From: Pipra filicauda
Lineage: Eukaryota > Chordata > Aves > Passeriformes > Pipridae
Assembly (NCBI RefSeq): GCF_003945595.2
Contig: NW_024104445.1
Coordinates: 496,001 to 560,000 of the forward strand
Length of the DNA stretch: 64,000 nucleotides
Reading direction: 5' to 3'
Shown: piece after piece, positions 1 to 62,650 of the stretch
Layout of the letters: each line of letters opens with the position of its first letter
Numbering within the stretch: position 1 is the stretch's first letter
Program-made: the position numbers and the translations under genes
Notes under the pieces: model-generated
The model's database searches: none
Told to the model about the DNA's origin: nothing
What the model saw: only the letters and a program-made list of their open reading frames with translations

Positions 1-171
1 TCTCCAGTCTCAAATTGTCACCTGGACCTTGCATGGACCTCAAGGCTCCCAGGGAGTTTGTCCATCCCATGACCAGACATGGAAAGCTCCAGCTAGGGAG
101 TTTTCCTCAAAGGATTCATAAGCAGATAAAACCACAAGAAAGGGTGTTTTAACCTGGCTCTAAATTCCCCT

Positions 172-450
172 GTGGCTGTGCTGGCACTGCTGGGGGTGCC
201 AGCAATCTTCTGGGGGCTGCAGCAGAGCCAGGACAGAGCCCTCAGGTGCTTGAAGCCAACAGGTACAGGTTGTCCTTTGGCATCCAGCTGTGACCTGGGC
301 ACTCCTGCTGAGCACAGGCATCAGGCTGCAGGGTGGGTAATGGAGCAGAGTGCCATGGAAGAGGCTGGAAGGGTGTTTTTAGGGGTTTAGGTCAGGCTTA
401 GCATGGTGGGGGCATCCTGATCCAAGCACCAGGGCAGGGGGTGGAGGCAG
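172..450. repeat. Direct repeat copy 1 (279 bp), partner at 3180-3458
   Basis: The block beginning GTGGCTGTGCTGGCACTGCT recurs 3008 bp downstream with no gaps. By eye the first ~215 bp are identical and the last ~60 bp carry about six substitutions. Flanks differ. This is a local segmental duplication or partly converted pair rather than a recognised transposon. Confidence 0.9.
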
Positions 451-1156
451 ACTGTTGGGTTGGGGCTCTTCCATTGTAACTCAGCCCCTTTACACACCTG
501 CTCTGAGCACCCTGATCCCACTGATCCCAGAGGGAAGGATGCTCCAGGTGGGCACCTGAACCTCAATCCAGCCCCATCTCACTGGACCCAGTTTGGAGTG
601 ACCACCAATGTCATGAGCCCATTCTGGTTCTATCCCTCCCACACACGAGCACACGAGGCTGGGGCTCTGTCACCTCCCTCCCTGGGATGGTCCAACCCCT
701 GGGAATCCATGGGAAATGGGCCTCTGCCAGCTGGATTTGGCTCCCAAAGGTCAGTGGCTGCTGTGTCACCTCAGAGCTGAGCACCAGGGGCTCTCTGCAA
801 ATGGACTGGGACCTCTCACAGTCAGGGACCAAAGTCACTGGGCTGACTCTGGGCCAAGGCTCTGTTTAAACTGGAACTGGAAAGAAAAAGAAAAGGCTTT
901 TTTTTTTTTTTTGCAGATTCTGATATTTTGTGTGAACCAGCACATCGAGCCAGGACTTGAGAGATGGCAATTCTCTTGCTGCTCTGATGGAGGCTGTGAC
1001 CCCATTTCCCCTTCTGTAAAGCTGGGGACAACAACAGAAACCTCCTCACCTCACCACCTTGGTGGTGCTTCTGGGTGAAAAAGGCTACATAAGACTTAAA
1101 AGATGTAAAACTTTAAAAAAAATATTGGTTTTCTCTCCTGTTTTCAGTTGAGTTCA

Positions 1157-1391
1157 AGAATCCCAGACTGATTTGGACTGGGAGGGACCTTAGAGTTCAT
1201 GCAGTTCAACCCCCTGTCATGGGCAGGGACACCTTCCACCAGCCCAGTTTGCTCCAACCCCAAATCCAACCTGGCCTTGGACACTTCCAGGGATCCAGGG
1301 GCAGCCACAGCTTCTCTGGGCAACCTGTGCCAGGGCCTCCCCACCCTCCCAGGGAAGGATTCCTTCCTAATATCCCATCTAAACCTGCTGT
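1157..1391 (-). mobile_element. CR1 LINE fragment (3' end, antisense)
   Basis: Reading + strand, it opens with the inverted CR1 3' tail (AATCCCAGACTGATTTGGAC) and continues with GGGCAGGGACACCTTCCACC, CCTTGGACACTTCCAGGG and TCTGGGCAACCTGTGCCAGG, hallmark words of the avian CR1 3' UTR in reverse complement. 5'-truncated, as is usual for CR1. Confidence 0.9.
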
Positions 1392-2617
1392 CTGAAGTTC
1401 ATATGAAGCCTGGGAGCCTCATTCTCCATCTGTGAAAGCACTTTGACCTTTCCAAAGTGACACTTTGGGATATTACAGCGATGGGGACTGTGCAGCATCC
1501 CGGAGAATTGACTGGTTTCAATGTCATTGGAGGGTGGGAATACTTTGTGACCAGGGCAGGTCATCACTGACCCCACAGATTGAACTTGGAGTGGCTTTTC
1601 TCAGCAAATTTGGGTGTTCTGCCCTTAACCCTCCTCGTGCAAGGTCTGTGTGTCTCTGATGAAGAGCCCAGCAGGGGTTATTTAGTGCCCAGTGAAAATA
1701 TGCTGGGTGAGGCAGGGCTTGCCCTGTGCTCCTTGTACAGGCTTTGGATAGTTTGGATTTTATTCTTGGTAATTTCTGTGCTCACCTAAACATAAGAATA
1801 GAAATAAATCAACCATAAATAGTGTCTCTAATTAACAGAAATAGCGAGGAGTGAGTTGTGAAAAATCAGAGGGAGGGTAAAGAGAGTTCATCTCTTGAAG
1901 GCAGCTGAGAGTTTCCCTCGATGCAAAAGCACTTATCTAAAGGAATATTACCCTTTAATTGCCCCAAATAAGTCAGGCTCTGCCTTTGATTAGATTCAAG
2001 TGAGTAAACTCTAGGTGTACCATACATTTTGATTAAAAACATAGTAAGGAGATAATGGTCTGTGGTGTTTCAGCTTTGGCTGTATCTGTCAAATTATATC
2101 TCTGCTTTATTGATCCCCACTCTGCAAACATTTATGTTTAGCCCCTTAATTGTTAGTCTTGCACATTAAAGGACAATGTAAAGTGGTGGCAGAATTTCTT
2201 ATTGGGAGACCTGGGGAAATATCTACTCCTTTTAAAAGTGGCTGAAAGAAAAAGCAGGTGAAAGCAGCAGAATGGCTCCCTGTTCAGAGGCACAGGGAGT
2301 TGTTTTGTTGCTCTGTTGGTAATAAAATGGAGTAACTCTGGGTCTCAAAGGGTTCCTGAGAGCCCAAAGCAGCATCTTTGCACAGCCAGGGAAGCCCAGC
2401 TGGGGATCTGCCTGCAGGACCAGCCTGGATCCTGTGGGATTTGTCACTCAGGTTGGTGCTGCCTCATGGTGGGATGGTCTGTGACTTCACTTTTTTGTAA
2501 ATGCTGCCCTTAAGGTCTCACTGGAAGCTCCAAAGTGAAAGGAAAAGCTCCCACAAAGGCATTTTGGCGCTGGCAGAGGAGCTCTGGTCCTGCAGCAGCA
2601 AGAAGCTCCAGCAACAC

Positions 2618-2760
2618 AAGAATCATGGGATGGTTTGGGTTGGAAGGGGCCTTAAAGCTCATCCCATCCCACTCCTGCCATGGGCAGGGACACCTTCCAC
2701 TAGCCCAGGGTTGCTCCAAGCCCCATCCAACCTGGCCTTGGACACTTCCAGGGATGGGGA
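2618..2760 (-). mobile_element. CR1 LINE fragment (3' end, antisense, short)
   Basis: It contains AATCATGGGATGGTTTGGGT, TTGGAAGGGGCCTTAAAGCTC and TCCAACCTGGCCTTGGACAC, the inverted CR1 3' UTR. Similarity ends near the word GGGATGGGGATGCTC. Confidence 0.9.
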
Positions 2761-3179
2761 TGCTCATCTTGGGGCATCCAGGCACGTGGGCAAGGGCCAG
2801 GGCTGCAGAGAGGAAGGTGAAAGGTGCCAGCAGAGCATCCCTGGTCTCTGCAGCACAGCGCAAGCAGCTGCTTTCAAGTGGATTGTTTCCAAACATATCT
2901 TGAAATGAATTAATAATTAGACACAGCTGCCATCTTGTCAGCACAGGGAGCAGTGGCCCCACAGCTCTGGGGGTGAGAGACGAAAGTGAGGAGCAATCCT
3001 GGTGTTGGAGAAGTCACAAAAGGCTTGGTGGTGGCACTTGTGCTTTGCTGGAGCACCCCCTGTTCCCTTGGCTGTGTCAGGAGCTCAGGGCACTCATCTC
3101 CCTGCAGGACAGAAGCCTTTCAGCTTCTCCACTTGGGATAAATGACCCTGTTCACCCACTGGGGTCTGCACCTCGAGGG

Positions 3180-3458
3180 GTGGCTGTGCTGGCACTGCTG
3201 GGGGTGCCAGCAATCTTCTGGGGGCTGCAGCAGAGCCAGGACAGAGCCCTCAGGTGCTTGAAGCCAACAGGTACAGGTTGTCCTTTGGCATCCAGCTGTG
3301 ACCTGGGCACTCCTGCTGAGCACAGGCATCAGGCTGCAGGGTGGGTAATGGAGCAGAGTGCCATGGAAGAGGCTGGAAGGGTGTTTTTAGGGATTTAGGT
3401 CAGGTTTAGCATGGTGGGTGCACCTTGATCCAAGCACCAGGGCAGGGGGTGGAAGCAG
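3180..3458. repeat. Direct repeat copy 2 (279 bp), partner at 172-450
   Basis: Second member of the pair described at 172-450, same orientation. The sequence leading into it (CACCTCGAGGG) is unlike the lead-in of copy 1, which fixes the left boundary. Confidence 0.9.
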
Positions 3459-4821
3459 CTGGGAGCTGAGCAGAGGTTGGGCAGAGGGAGCCATGGCAGC
3501 TGGGCTTGTTGGGAAGAGCACACCAGGGGCCCAAGAGCTTGTATGGGCTTTAAATGCCTCAGGTACAGACCTCTGGGTCTCCACTGTGACCCCAAAAGTG
3601 TCCCTCAGATGCCTCAGGTTCCCTCTGCAGCACCTTGCTTTGGGAGAACTGTGCTGTCAGGTTTAAGGGACACTGATCTCTCAATCCCCATGCCTGGGGT
3701 GCTCCTGGAGCCAGGCTTGGTGTGGGCACTGCTCAGAGGGTGCTGGGGAAGGCCCTACTGCTCTTTCTACCCAGATGGCTCAGGAGCAGTGAAAGAGCCC
3801 TCATGGATGTAACTCTGGCATATCATGTCCAATGTTTCATTTCTCCTGCCTCCCTCTCTGGTCAGACCTGTGGTCAGGCTCAGGTGACCCTGAGAGCCAG
3901 CCAGGCCTCCCACCAGCGAAATGTTGGAGCTGGAACACAAAAATTGATTTGGTCTCTTGGCTTGTCCTGCTTAATGAGGCAGCCTGGAGCTGGGCCACAG
4001 CCCAAACCCTGCAGGCTCTGTGGGTGGAGGGCTCAGGGCAGGCTCTGTGGCCTCTGAGGGCTTTCCCTGGGGAGAGGAGTTTGCTTTTCCTGGCAGGAAG
4101 CAGGTTTGAGTCATGAAAGCATCTCACAGTAGCATATACTATGTGCTCTACACTGTCATTGGGATCAAGCACATTTGGGAGCACTGGGAAAGATGTTTCA
4201 TATCCATGAAGGCTCTGCTGTCTCAGGAGAGGTTTTTGGTGACACTGTTGCCTGGTGTTTGTCATGGTCTCCAAAGTCTGGCTTGTCCTGGATACTTGTG
4301 AGCGAGGCAGAGCAAGCACAGCAAGTCCCTGCCCTGCCCTGAGCACGAGGGAACCCAGCAGAGGCTCAGGGAAGGCTGGTTAATTAGCTGTATTTTAGCA
4401 CATTTCATTTTTAGGGGCTTTGATGGCAGCACGGAATTGTGGATCTGTCGCCAAGTTTGGGCTTCAAGTGAATAAATAAATAAATGATAAAGGATCCTTT
4501 GGCAGTGATGGACCTGCTGCACTCCCTGTGCATGTTTATGTGGTTTCCCTTCTCCCATCTGTTCCTTCCTCCAGCTCCTCCTCACGGGCTGGCTCTGCAC
4601 CCCCTTGTGTGGCTGACAGCAATTCCAGGCCTCAGAGAACCATGGAATATCCTGGAAGGGACCCACCAGGATCACTGAGTCCTCACTGAGTGGGTTCCAC
4701 TTGCTCCAACCATTGACAGGATGGGAACTGAAAAACAGCCTCCAAATATAAAACCTGGCTTTGCTCTGGTAATCCCAGGACAGCAGTCCCAGGCACTTCC
4801 CCACTTCCCCTTTTTCTCTGT

Positions 4822-4880
4822 GCAGGAAATCCCTGGAATTTACTTCATCCCTCTCCTCATTGTTGGCTCTTTCTTCCCTC
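4822..4880 (+). pseudogene. Degenerate partial duplicate of CACNA1B exon 7
   Basis: GCAGGAAATCCCTGGAATT, then TACTTCATCCCTCTCCTCAT and TGTTGGCTCTTTCTTC, aligns with exon 7 (8375 onward) with about four substitutions and one 5-nt deletion over roughly 60 bases. In one frame it still reads YFIPLLIVGSFF against [12 protein letters not shown]. The deletion breaks the frame relative to its upstream part, the exon's first twelve or so bases and its 3' end (NLVLGVLSG) are absent, and no GT donor follows at the matching position. It sits immediately after a pyrimidine-rich stretch and a CTCTGTGCAG that resembles an acceptor. I infer a relic of a tandem exon duplication, not a working exon. Confidence 0.75.
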
Positions 4881-5034
4881 CTGTGGGAAGCAGGATGAGG
4901 ATGAGTGTCCTTGTTTCCTCCAAAGCCACCTGTGGAGATGCAGTGCAGGAAAACAGGGAAAGGAAAGAGCTGGAAACAGAGAGAGAGGAATGGAAAAACA
5001 AAACAGGGAATGAAGAATTGGCACTGCTGGGGTG

Positions 5035-5095
5035 GGATAGAGCAGGACTCGATGATCCTTGGGGGTCCCTTCCAACTCAGGGTATTCTGGGACTC
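5035..5095 (+). mobile_element. CR1-type 3' tail fragment (sense)
   Basis: GATGATCCTTGGGGGTCCC, then TTCCAACTCAGGGTATTCTG, resembles the 3' tail shared by CR1 and CR1-tailed SINEs in songbirds. Only the last ~60 bp are present, so the family cannot be told. Confidence 0.55.
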
Positions 5096-5171
5096 ACCTC
5101 AAAAGACAGAGGAAGACAGGGATTGCAAAAGGCTTCCACAACCATAATGGGAGATCGAGCTGCTCAGAGCT

Positions 5172-5365
5172 TTCCCTGGGTTCCTACTCCCATTTTCCCT
5201 GGGTTCCTACTCCCTTTTCCCCTGTGTTCCTACTCCCTTTTCCCCTGTGTTCCTACTCCCATTTTTCCTATGTTCCTACTCCCATTTTTCCTGTGTTTCT
5301 ACTCCCATTTTTCCTGCATTTCTACTCCCATTTTCCCTGTGTTTGTACTCCTATTTCCCCTGCAT
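5172..5365. repeat. Minisatellite, ~24-bp unit (TTCCTACTCCC core)
   Basis: About eight imperfect tandem units built on TTCCTACTCCC followed by TTTTCCCCTGTG or close variants. The array runs into the long pyrimidine tract at its right end, suggesting both expanded from the same pyrimidine-rich seed. Confidence 0.85.
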
Positions 5366-6675
5366 TCTTTGTGTCTTTACTTTCCTTTTTCCCTCTTTTC
5401 TTCCTTCCCCCCCTTCCCCTTTTTTTATTTTCTTCATTTTCCCTGTTTTTCTTTTTTTTCCTTTTCTCCATTTATTTCCTTTTTCCTTTTGGGTTTTTAC
5501 TTTCCTTTTTACTTTTACTTTCTTTGTATCTTTCTTTTTTTCCCTTTTTTTTCTTTTCTTCACCTTTTTTCTTTTTTCTTTTTTTTCCCCCCTTTTTTCC
5601 CCTTTCCCCCTTTTCTTTCTGTTTTCCTTTTTCCTTTTTGGTTTTTACTTTCCTTTTCCTTTTCCTTTCTTTGGGTCTTTCCTTCCCCCCCTTTTTCCCT
5701 TTTTTTCCCTTTTTTTTTCTTTTCCCCTTTTTTTCCTTGTTTTCCCTTTCCACCTTTCCTTTTTCCTTTTCCTTTTGGGGTTTTATTTTCATTTTTGCTT
5801 TTCCTTTTACTTTCTTTGTGTCTTTCCTTTCTATCCCCTTTTTTCTTTTTTTTTTCTTTTCCTTTCCTTTCCCCCCCTTTTTTCCTTTTCCCCTTTTTTC
5901 CCTTTTCCTTTCCTTTTTCCTCTTCCTTTTAGGTTTTTACTTTCCTTTTTACTTTTACTTTCTTTGGTTCTTTCCTTTTTTTCCTCTTTTTTTCCCCTTG
6001 TTTTTCCTTTTTTCCCTCTTTTTCTCCTTTTTTCTTTTTTCCCCCTTTTTTTGTTTCTTTCCCCCTTTTCCCCCTTTAGTTTCCTTTTTCCTTTTCCTTT
6101 TGGCTTTTTACTTTCGTTTTCCTTTTCCTTTCTTTCGGTCTTTCCTTTTCCCCCCTTCTTTTTCCTTTCCCCCCCCCTTTTTCCCTTTTCTTTTTCTTTT
6201 TTCCTTCTGAGTTTTTACTTTCCTTTTTTATTTTTGCTTTGAGTTTTTATTTTCCTTTTTGCTTTTCCTTTTCCTTTCTTTGGGTCTTTCCTTTTTATCC
6301 CTTTCCCCCCCCCTTTTTTCCCTTTCCCCCTTTACTTACCTTTTTCTTTTTCCTTTTGGGTTTTTACTTTCCTTTTTACTTTTTCCTTTGGGTTTTTATT
6401 TTCCTTTTTCCTTTTCCTTTTCCTTTTCCTTTCTTTGGGTCTTTCCTTTTTATCCCTCCCCCCCCCCTTATATCCTTTTCCCCTTTTTTCTTTTTATCCC
6501 CTTTCCCCCTTTTTTCCCTTTCCCCCCTTTTTTCCCTTTCCCTCTTTTTTCCCTTCCCCCTTTTTTCCCTTTCCCCCTTTACTTTCCTTTTCCCCTTCCC
6601 TTTTGGGTTTTCACTTCCCTTTTCCCTTTTTTTGGCCTTTCCTTTCCTTTTTGCTTGTCTTTTATTCCCTTCCTT
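5366..6675. repeat. Long pyrimidine tract with ~150-bp internal periodicity
   Basis: About 1.3 kb (1.5 kb with the minisatellite) in which the + strand is almost only C and T. The exceptions are a recurring GGGTTTTTACTTTCCTTTT element and a following CTTTGGGTCTTTCC. The pair recurs near 5487, 5637, 5775, 5928, 6100, 6240, 6360 and 6605. Long mirror-like homopyrimidine runs can form triplex (H-) DNA, and in the transcript this would be a very large CU-rich block. Long apparent Phe/Pro/Ser-rich reading frames here are composition artefacts. Confidence 0.95.
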
Positions 6676-6832
6676 TACACCAGATCCTCCAATTGCCGCA
6701 TTCTTCACTCACAAGAGAGGAATTTGCATTTTCCTGAGCGCTCTCTAAATGCCCACGTGGCATTTTCCTTCTCAGCAGTTCCCTGAAGAGCTCCCTGGTG
6801 GTCGATGAATGCGGGAACTTTGTCACACCCTA

Positions 6833-6872
6833 AAACCCCTCCCCTCCCCTCCCCTCCCCTCCCTCCTCCCCG
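6833..6872 (-). repeat. C-rich (CCCCT)n block; G-quadruplex potential on the - strand
   Basis: Seven or so runs of C4 or C3 separated by single T (CCCCTCCCCTCCCCTCCCCT and continuing). The complementary strand has G4AG4A runs that satisfy the G-quadruplex pattern many times over. Structure is inferred from sequence only. Confidence 0.8.
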
Positions 6873-7210
6873 GTGCTTACTCAGGGAGCGAGGATGGAGT
6901 TTGGCGACAGGAAAGTGCTGAGTGAGCAGCTGTGGAGCTGCAATCCCTGGGAAGACGCCTGGTTTTCTTGCAGACTCCTTGTCTGTGTGTGCCCATTCTG
7001 GGCACGGTGCCACCCTGGCCTTAATTGCAGCCCCGAGGAAGGGAGGGCCGTGGTTCCCTCCCGGTGCCTCCTCAGTTCACCTGGAAACGGGATGCTGATG
7101 GGAAGGGTTGAGGTGGGGAGAGAAGAGGCTGCTGGAAAAGCCTGCCCAGGGTCAGGTCACCTAAAAATGCCTCTTGGCCCCTCTGTGGGGTCAGCCCGAA
7201 GCTGTGGAAC

Positions 7211-8150
7211 TCACAGAACCGTGGAATCACTTAGGGTGGAAAAGGCCTTTAAGGTCCTGGAGTCCCACCATCCCCCAGCACTGCCCAGGCCACCACTAAA
7301 CCCTGTCCCCAAGGGTCACAGCTACCTGGGGCATGTTTTAAATCCCTTCAGGGATGATGACTCCACCGCTGCCCTGGGCAGCTGGGCCAGGGCTGGACAA
7401 GCATTTCCAGGAAGAAATTCCTCCTGATGTCCAACCTAAACCTCCCCTGGGGCAGCTTGAGGCCATTTGCTCTTGGTTTTTTGTCTGTTATTGGGGAGCA
7501 GACCCTGACCCCCCCCGGCTCCCCTCTCCTGTCAGGGGGTTGCAGAGCCAGAAGGTCCCCCCTGAGCCTCCTCCTCTCCAGGCTGAGCCCCCCCAGCTCC
7601 CTCAGCTGCTCCTGCTGCTCCAGCCCCTTCCCCAGCTCCGTTCCCTTCCCTGGAAGGAGCCCTCAATGTCTTTCTTGTTCTGAGGGACTCAAAACTGAAC
7701 CCAGGATTGGAGGTGCCCCAGCAGTGCCCTCACCAGTGGGACGGGCACTGCCCTGGTCCTGTGCCCACACTATTGCTGGCACAGCCGAGGGGCAATTGGG
7801 CTCTTGCCCACCTGGGCACACCTGGGCTCATGTTCAGTGGCTCTCACCAGCACCCCCAGGGCCTTTTCCAACTTTCCAACCACCCTGCCCCAGCCTGGAG
7901 CATCCCATGTTGTTGTTGTGACCCAGGGGCAGGACCCAGCACTTGGCCCTGTTGACCCTCACCCCGATGGCCTCAGCCATGGATCCAGCCTGTCCAGATC
8001 CCTCTGCAGAGCCCTCCTACCCTCCAGCACACCCACATCCCACCCACCCTGGTGTCATCTGCCAACTGATTCAGGGGGCACTCGATCCCCTCATCCAGGT
8101 CATGTCCAGAGGCATCAGATGAATCTTCTCCCGGGAGCTGATGACAAACC
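7211..8150 (-). mobile_element. Long CR1 LINE fragment with end of reverse transcriptase ORF (antisense)
   Basis: About 940 bp of inverted CR1. From the + strand left end come the 3' UTR (TCACAGAACCGTGGAATCAC), the CCCAGCACTGCC and TCCCCAAGGGTCACAG words, then older body sequence. Translating the - strand near 8040-8110 gives DLDEGIECPLNQLADDTRVG, matching the CR1 reverse transcriptase block around the catalytic YADD-type motif (here LADD). Stops and shifts interrupt it, so it is dead. It ends about 210 bp before exon 7. Confidence 0.88.
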
Positions 8151-8363
8151 CTGTTGTGGGTGGTGGGACAATCACTTGGTTCCTCAGTTCTTTTGCTGGC
8201 ATTTGAGCTGGTGAACACACCAGAACCAACCACCAGCGGTGGATGAGCCCAGGAAATCCAAGGGGACTCTTTCCTGCCCTCTGCCCTGCAGGTTCTGTGT
8301 GGTGTTTTGTTTCTGAGGTGAATTAATATTTGGTTTTGTCTCTCCCTTTCTCTTTGTTTCCAG

Positions 8364-62287
<53,924 letters not shown>

Positions 62288-62295
62288 GTATCCTT
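62288..62295 (+). promoter_or_regulatory. U12-type 5' splice site of intron 16
   Basis: The eight intronic bases after exon 16 are GTATCCTT, an exact match to the core of the minor-spliceosome donor consensus (RTATCCTT). The position is fixed by the protein (FGN followed by a split Tyr codon). Minor introns are known in voltage-gated sodium and calcium channel alpha genes, so this is likely an ancient intron. Its branch point and acceptor are outside the window. Confidence 0.85.
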
Positions 62296-62509
62296 CCACG
62301 GGTGCCCTTCCTGGGCTGCCAGAGGCACCTTATTTTGTTTCAATTCTCACCCTTTTGCACTTTTTAAAACGGAATTATTGCTTTTTCTCCTTCCAGCCCC
62401 CGGGCTAAGGCGTGTAGGTGAGTTATCCAGGTTGGTGTCGCTCTTCTTATGGCAACGTTAGAAATTTTGATTTGATTTAATTTCATGAAATTTCATTTTA
62501 ATTGTTACG

Positions 62510-62650
62510 TTTTACCTGGAGAATGTCCTATTGTGAGTCCAGTTTATGTTTTCCTTGAGAATGTCCTATATGAGTTACTTTATATTTTACCTTGAGGATG
62601 TCCTATTACGAGTTAGTCTGTGTTTTCCTTGAGGATGTCCTGTTATGAGG
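62510..62650. repeat. Loose tandem repeat, ~45-50-bp unit
   Basis: TTTTACCTGGAGAATGTCCT, TTTTCCTTGAGAATGTCCTA, TTTTACCTTGAGGATGTCCT and TTTTCCTTGAGGATGTCCTG recur at roughly 45-55-bp spacing, each followed by ATTGTGAG, TATGAGT or TTATGAG. Confidence 0.8.

Larger units (their letters stand above)
1..8363 (+). other. Intron 6 (3' part) of CACNA1B
   Basis: Non-coding sequence upstream of exon 7. It holds one pair of 279-bp direct repeats, CR1 fragments, a partial exon 7 relic, a minisatellite that grades into a 1.5-kb pyrimidine tract, a C-rich block and a long antisense CR1, each listed separately. The stretch 1780-2230 is AT-rich and shows no repeat I recognise. The stretches 455-1150 and 3460-4620 contain nothing I can assign. 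Open frames here are repeat- or composition-driven. Confidence 0.85.

Noticed and set aside
4640..4683. A CR1 tail fragment (CCATGGAATATCCTGGAAGG)
   Set aside because: The similarity is too short and interrupted to separate from chance with confidence, although it may be a very old fragment.
4822..4880. The exon 7 copy as a working mutually exclusive exon
   Set aside because: It has a 5-nt deletion, lacks the first ~12 bases and the NLVLGVLSG end, and has no donor at the matching position; scored as a relic instead.
4721..6748. Very long apparent reading frames rich in Phe, Pro, Ser and Leu (up to ~400 residues) in several frames
   Set aside because: They exist because a C/T-only strand cannot spell TAA, TAG or TGA; there is no codon bias, start context or domain.
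7211..8150. A reverse transcriptase gene on the - strand
   Set aside because: Only the end of the CR1 ORF is present, interrupted by stops and frame changes; annotated as a dead LINE fragment.
62395..62430. A CTCCTTCCAG...GTGAG segment just after exon 16 as a small exon 17
   Set aside because: Its sequence does not encode the required YTLLNVFLAIAV continuation and contains an in-frame stop; the next exon must lie past 64000.
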